Shown: positions 61,745 to 64,000 of the stretch, piece after piece
Position numbering within the stretch: the stretch's first letter is position 1
Layout: every line of letters starts with the position of its first letter
Source: Trichormus sp. NMC-1
GTDB lineage: Bacteria; Cyanobacteriota; Cyanobacteriia; Cyanobacteriales; Nostocaceae
DNA: 64,000 nt
Direction: 5' to 3'
NCBI RefSeq assembly: GCF_001858025.1
Contig: NZ_LZQD01000003.1
Coordinates: 38,260-102,259, forward strand
Program-made: the position numbers and the translations under genes
Notes under the pieces: model-generated
Told to the model about the DNA's origin: nothing
What the model saw: only the letters and a program-made list of their open reading frames with translations
Database searches by the model: none

Positions 61745-64000
61745 ATGCCATTAAGTTGGAACGAAATCAAAAGCCGAGCAATTGCTTTTTCCCAAGAATG
61801 GGAATATGAAACTTCAGAAGATGCCGAAGGAAAGTCATTTTGGGATGGCTTTTTTAATGTTTTTGGTATTTCTCGGCGACGGGTTGCAACATTTGAACAG
61901 TCTGTTAAAAAAGCTGATAATAAACAAGGTTTTATTGATTTACTTTGGAAGGGTGTAATTTTAGTAGAGCATAAATCCAGAGGAAAAAGTTTAGATAAAG
62001 CCATGCAACAGGCAAAAGATTATTTCCCTGGATTAAAAGAACACGAATTACCAAAATATATTTTAGTCTCAGATTTTCAAAGGTTTAGACTTTACGATTT
62101 AGATAATGATATTACCGCAGAGTTTGAACTTAAAGATTTTTTCAATCAGGTGCATTTATTCGGTTTTATTGCTGGATATGAAAAGCGCACTTACAAAGAT
62201 GAAGATCCTGTAAATATTGAAGCGGCTGAATTAATGGGTAAGCTGCACGATTTATTAGAAGCAGTTGGCTATACAGGTCATGATTTAGAAGTTTATTTAG
62301 TGCGGTTGCTTTTTTGTTTATTTGCTGATGATACTGGCATTTTTGATAAAGGTATTTTTTGGGAATATATTGATTTACATACTAAATCCGATGGTAGTGA
62401 TTTAGCGATGCACATTGCTTCTATCTTTCATATATTAAATACACATCCTGAAAAAAGATTAAAAAATTTAGATACCAATTTAGCTCAGTTCCCTTATGTA
62501 AATGGCAAGTTATTTGAAGAAGTTTTACAACCTGCTGCTTTTGATAGCGAAATGCGCGAAATGTTGTTAAAAGCTTGTGCCTTAGATTGGGGTAAGATTT
62601 CACCTGCTATTTTTGGTTCGATGTTTCAAGCGGTGATGAATCCAAAGGAACGGCGGAATCTTGGCGCACATTATACGTCTGAAAAGAATATTCAAAAGTT
62701 GATTAAGCCTCTTTTTTTAGATGATTTATATACGGAGTTTGAAAGAGTAAAAGGCAGTCGGGGCAAACTTCAAGAATTACATCAAAAAATAGCTGATCTA
62801 CATTTTTTAGATCCTGCTTGTGGTTGCGGTAATTTCCTGATTATTACTTATCGAGAATTGCGAGATTTAGAAATTAAAATTTTGCGTGAATTGTATAAAA
62901 AAGAAGAAGGTTTTATTGATGTTAGAATTTTTATTCAAGTTGACGTAGACCAGTTTGCAGGGATTGAATATGATGAGTTTGCGGTGCGTGTTGCTGAGGT
63001 AGCAATGTGGTTAATTGACCATCAAATGAATATCAAGGTTAGTAATGAATTTGGACAATATTTTGTCAGACTTCCATTAACTAAATCCGCTAAAATTGTT
63101 CATGGGAACTCTTTACAAATTGATTGGGATAAAGTTGTAGCGAAAGAAAAGTTAAATTTCATTTTAGGAAATCCGCCATTTGTAGGAAAAACTTACCAAG
63201 ATGCACAACAAAAAGCTGATATGCAAATTGTTTTTGGCAGCCTGAAAAGTGCAGGTTTGTTGGATTATGTCACTGCGTGGTATATCAAAGCTGCTCAGTT
63301 TATTCAAAATACAAATATTCGTTGTGCTTTTGTTAGTACAAATTCTATTTCCCAGGGTGAACAGGTTGGTATTCTTTGGCAAGAGCTTTACAGCAATTAT
63401 AAAATAAAAATACATTTTGCTCATCGTACTTTTAGTTGGAGAAATGAGGCAAAAGGAAATGCTGCTGTACATTGTGTAATTATTGGTTTTGGTTTACAGA
63501 ATATTGAAAATAAAAGAATTTTTGATTATGTAGATATTAAAGGTGAACCAACAGAACGAAAAGTTAAAAATATTAATCCATATTTAGCAGCAGGAAATGA
63601 TTTAATTATTTTGAAGAGAAGTAAGCCAATTTGTAGTGTACCTGAAATGATATATGGCAGTAAGCCTACTGATGGTGGAAATTTATTGCTCTCTGATGAA
63701 GAAAAGCTGATTATCTTACAAGAAGAACCAAATTCAGAGAAATTTATTAGGCAGTTTTTAGGCTCACAAGAGTTTATTAATGGTATAAAACGCTGGTGTT
63801 TATGGTTAATAAATATACAACCCAACGAATTAAAATTAATGCCTCATGTTTTAGAAAGAATTGAAAAAGTTAAACAGATGAGGATGGCAAGTACGAAACT
63901 GCCAACGCAAGCTTCAGCCCAAACACCTTATGTTTTTACTGAAATTCGACAACCAGATACAAATTATCTTGCAGTTCCTGAAGTTTCATCTGAAAGAAGG
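61745..64000 (+). CDS. MmeI-like type II restriction-modification enzyme (nuclease-methyltransferase fusion), 3' end beyond the window
   Basis: The frame opens at ATG 61745 (MPLSWNEIKSR) and runs 752 codons to the edge. The N-terminal nuclease has the MmeI pattern D-X9-EXK: D65, E75, K77 in DLLWKGVILVEHKSRGKS. A helical spacer (about 130-330) leads to a gamma-class N6-adenine methyltransferase with motif I DPACGCGNFL (about 358-367), the LGAHYTSE segment, and motif IV NPPFVG (about 471-476). The region after 600 would be the target-recognition domain. Such single-chain enzymes both cut and methylate. Its edge with rnpB marks the start of an accessory region. Confidence 0.88.
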   Translation, partial: MPLSWNEIKSRAIAFSQEWEYETSEDAEGKSFWDGFFNVFGISRRRVATFEQSVKKADNKQGFIDLLWKGVILVEHKSRGKSLDKAMQQAKDYFPGLKEHELPKYILVSDFQRFRLYDLDNDITAEFELKDFFNQVHLFGFIAGYEKRTYKDEDPVNIEAAELMGKLHDLLEAVGYTGHDLEVYLVRLLFCLFADDTGIFDKGIFWEYIDLHTKSDGSDLAMHIASIFHILNTHPEKRLKNLDTNLAQFPYVNGKLFEEVLQPAAFDSEMREMLLKACALDWGKISPAIFGSMFQAVMNPKERRNLGAHYTSEKNIQKLIKPLFLDDLYTEFERVKGSRGKLQELHQKIADLHFLDPACGCGNFLIITYRELRDLEIKILRELYKKEEGFIDVRIFIQVDVDQFAGIEYDEFAVRVAEVAMWLIDHQMNIKVSNEFGQYFVRLPLTKSAKIVHGNSLQIDWDKVVAKEKLNFILGNPPFVGKTYQDAQQKADMQIVFGSLKSAGLLDYVTAWYIKAAQFIQNTNIRCAFVSTNSISQGEQVGILWQELYSNYKIKIHFAHRTFSWRNEAKGNAAVHCVIIGFGLQNIENKRIFDYVDIKGEPTERKVKNINPYLAAGNDLIILKRSKPICSVPEMIYGSKPTDGGNLLLSDEEKLIILQEEPNSEKFIRQFLGSQEFINGIKRWCLWLINIQPNELKLMPHVLERIEKVKQMRMASTKLPTQASAQTPYVFTEIRQPDTNYLAVPEVSSERR

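Noticed and set aside
63164-63825. Minus-strand open frames at the window end
   Set aside because: They lie opposite the MmeI-like gene, which has clear motifs throughout; shadow frames.

Overview
The window comes from a filamentous, probably heterocyst-forming cyanobacterium of the Nostocales (Anabaena/Nostoc/Dolichospermum type). The evidence is a ChlH-family magnesium chelatase subunit, Ycf34, a cyanobacterial-type RNase P RNA, a DevBCA-type exporter, many HIP1 octamers (GCGATCGC), heptameric STRR repeats and many small palindromic or MITE-like repeats. The sequence is AT-rich. No complete transposase gene was seen, but most intergenic gaps hold repeats.

Layout. 1-8100: a secreted protein (partial), a peptidoglycan amidase, a ChlH paralogue carrying three in-frame repeat insertions, a Uma2 nuclease, a b561-type cytochrome, and an exact 501-bp copy of part of chlH. 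8131-20801: two very large hybrid histidine kinases (one fused to an OmpR-type DNA-binding domain), a tRNA nucleotidyltransferase, Ycf34, TsaB, a universal stress protein, a receiver protein, a DUF1622 protein, and two more gene-fragment copies. 20837-25606: an ATPase/DUF4435 pair resembling PARIS-type phage defence, a phosphoribosyltransferase, then a stress protein and a NYN-domain protein lying between inverted copies of a 40-bp repeat. 25650-27400: gene remnants and MITEs, one with a 14-bp unit repeated 24 times. 27416-33409: an HtrA protease and a TetR-controlled DevBCA-type operon. 33417-41937: an XRE regulator, a MotA/ExbB channel protein, small conserved proteins, an RCK potassium channel, ArgD, a two-repeat secreted protein and PepA. 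42125-46744: an accessory island with a DUF433/DUF5615 toxin-antitoxin pair, two unknown proteins, a STAND NTPase and an Rpn-family nuclease. 46972-55222: lipid genes (plsX, fabH, fabD, a desaturase, plsC), a second toxin-antitoxin pair, a PspA-like protein and a phosphate-binding-like protein. 55773-64000: a WecA/MraY-family transferase, a CIRCE-controlled groEL, CorA, an unknown protein, rnpB and the first 752 codons of an MmeI-like restriction-modification enzyme.

The strongest theme is remodelling of gene ends by small repeats. Three fragments of neighbouring genes have been copied nearby. Two are exact, and each has its left edge at the end of an interspersed repeat. Other repeats supply start regions (fabH, fabD), stop codons or C-termini (the phosphate-binding-like gene, the phosphoribosyltransferase, the WecA-like gene), or split operons (devC/devA). 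The best candidates for little-described biology are this repeat-adjacent fragment copying, the ATPase/DUF4435 pair, the STAND-Rpn pair, and the transcription factor/histidine kinase fusion.

All calls come from reading the sequence and translations; no database search was run.
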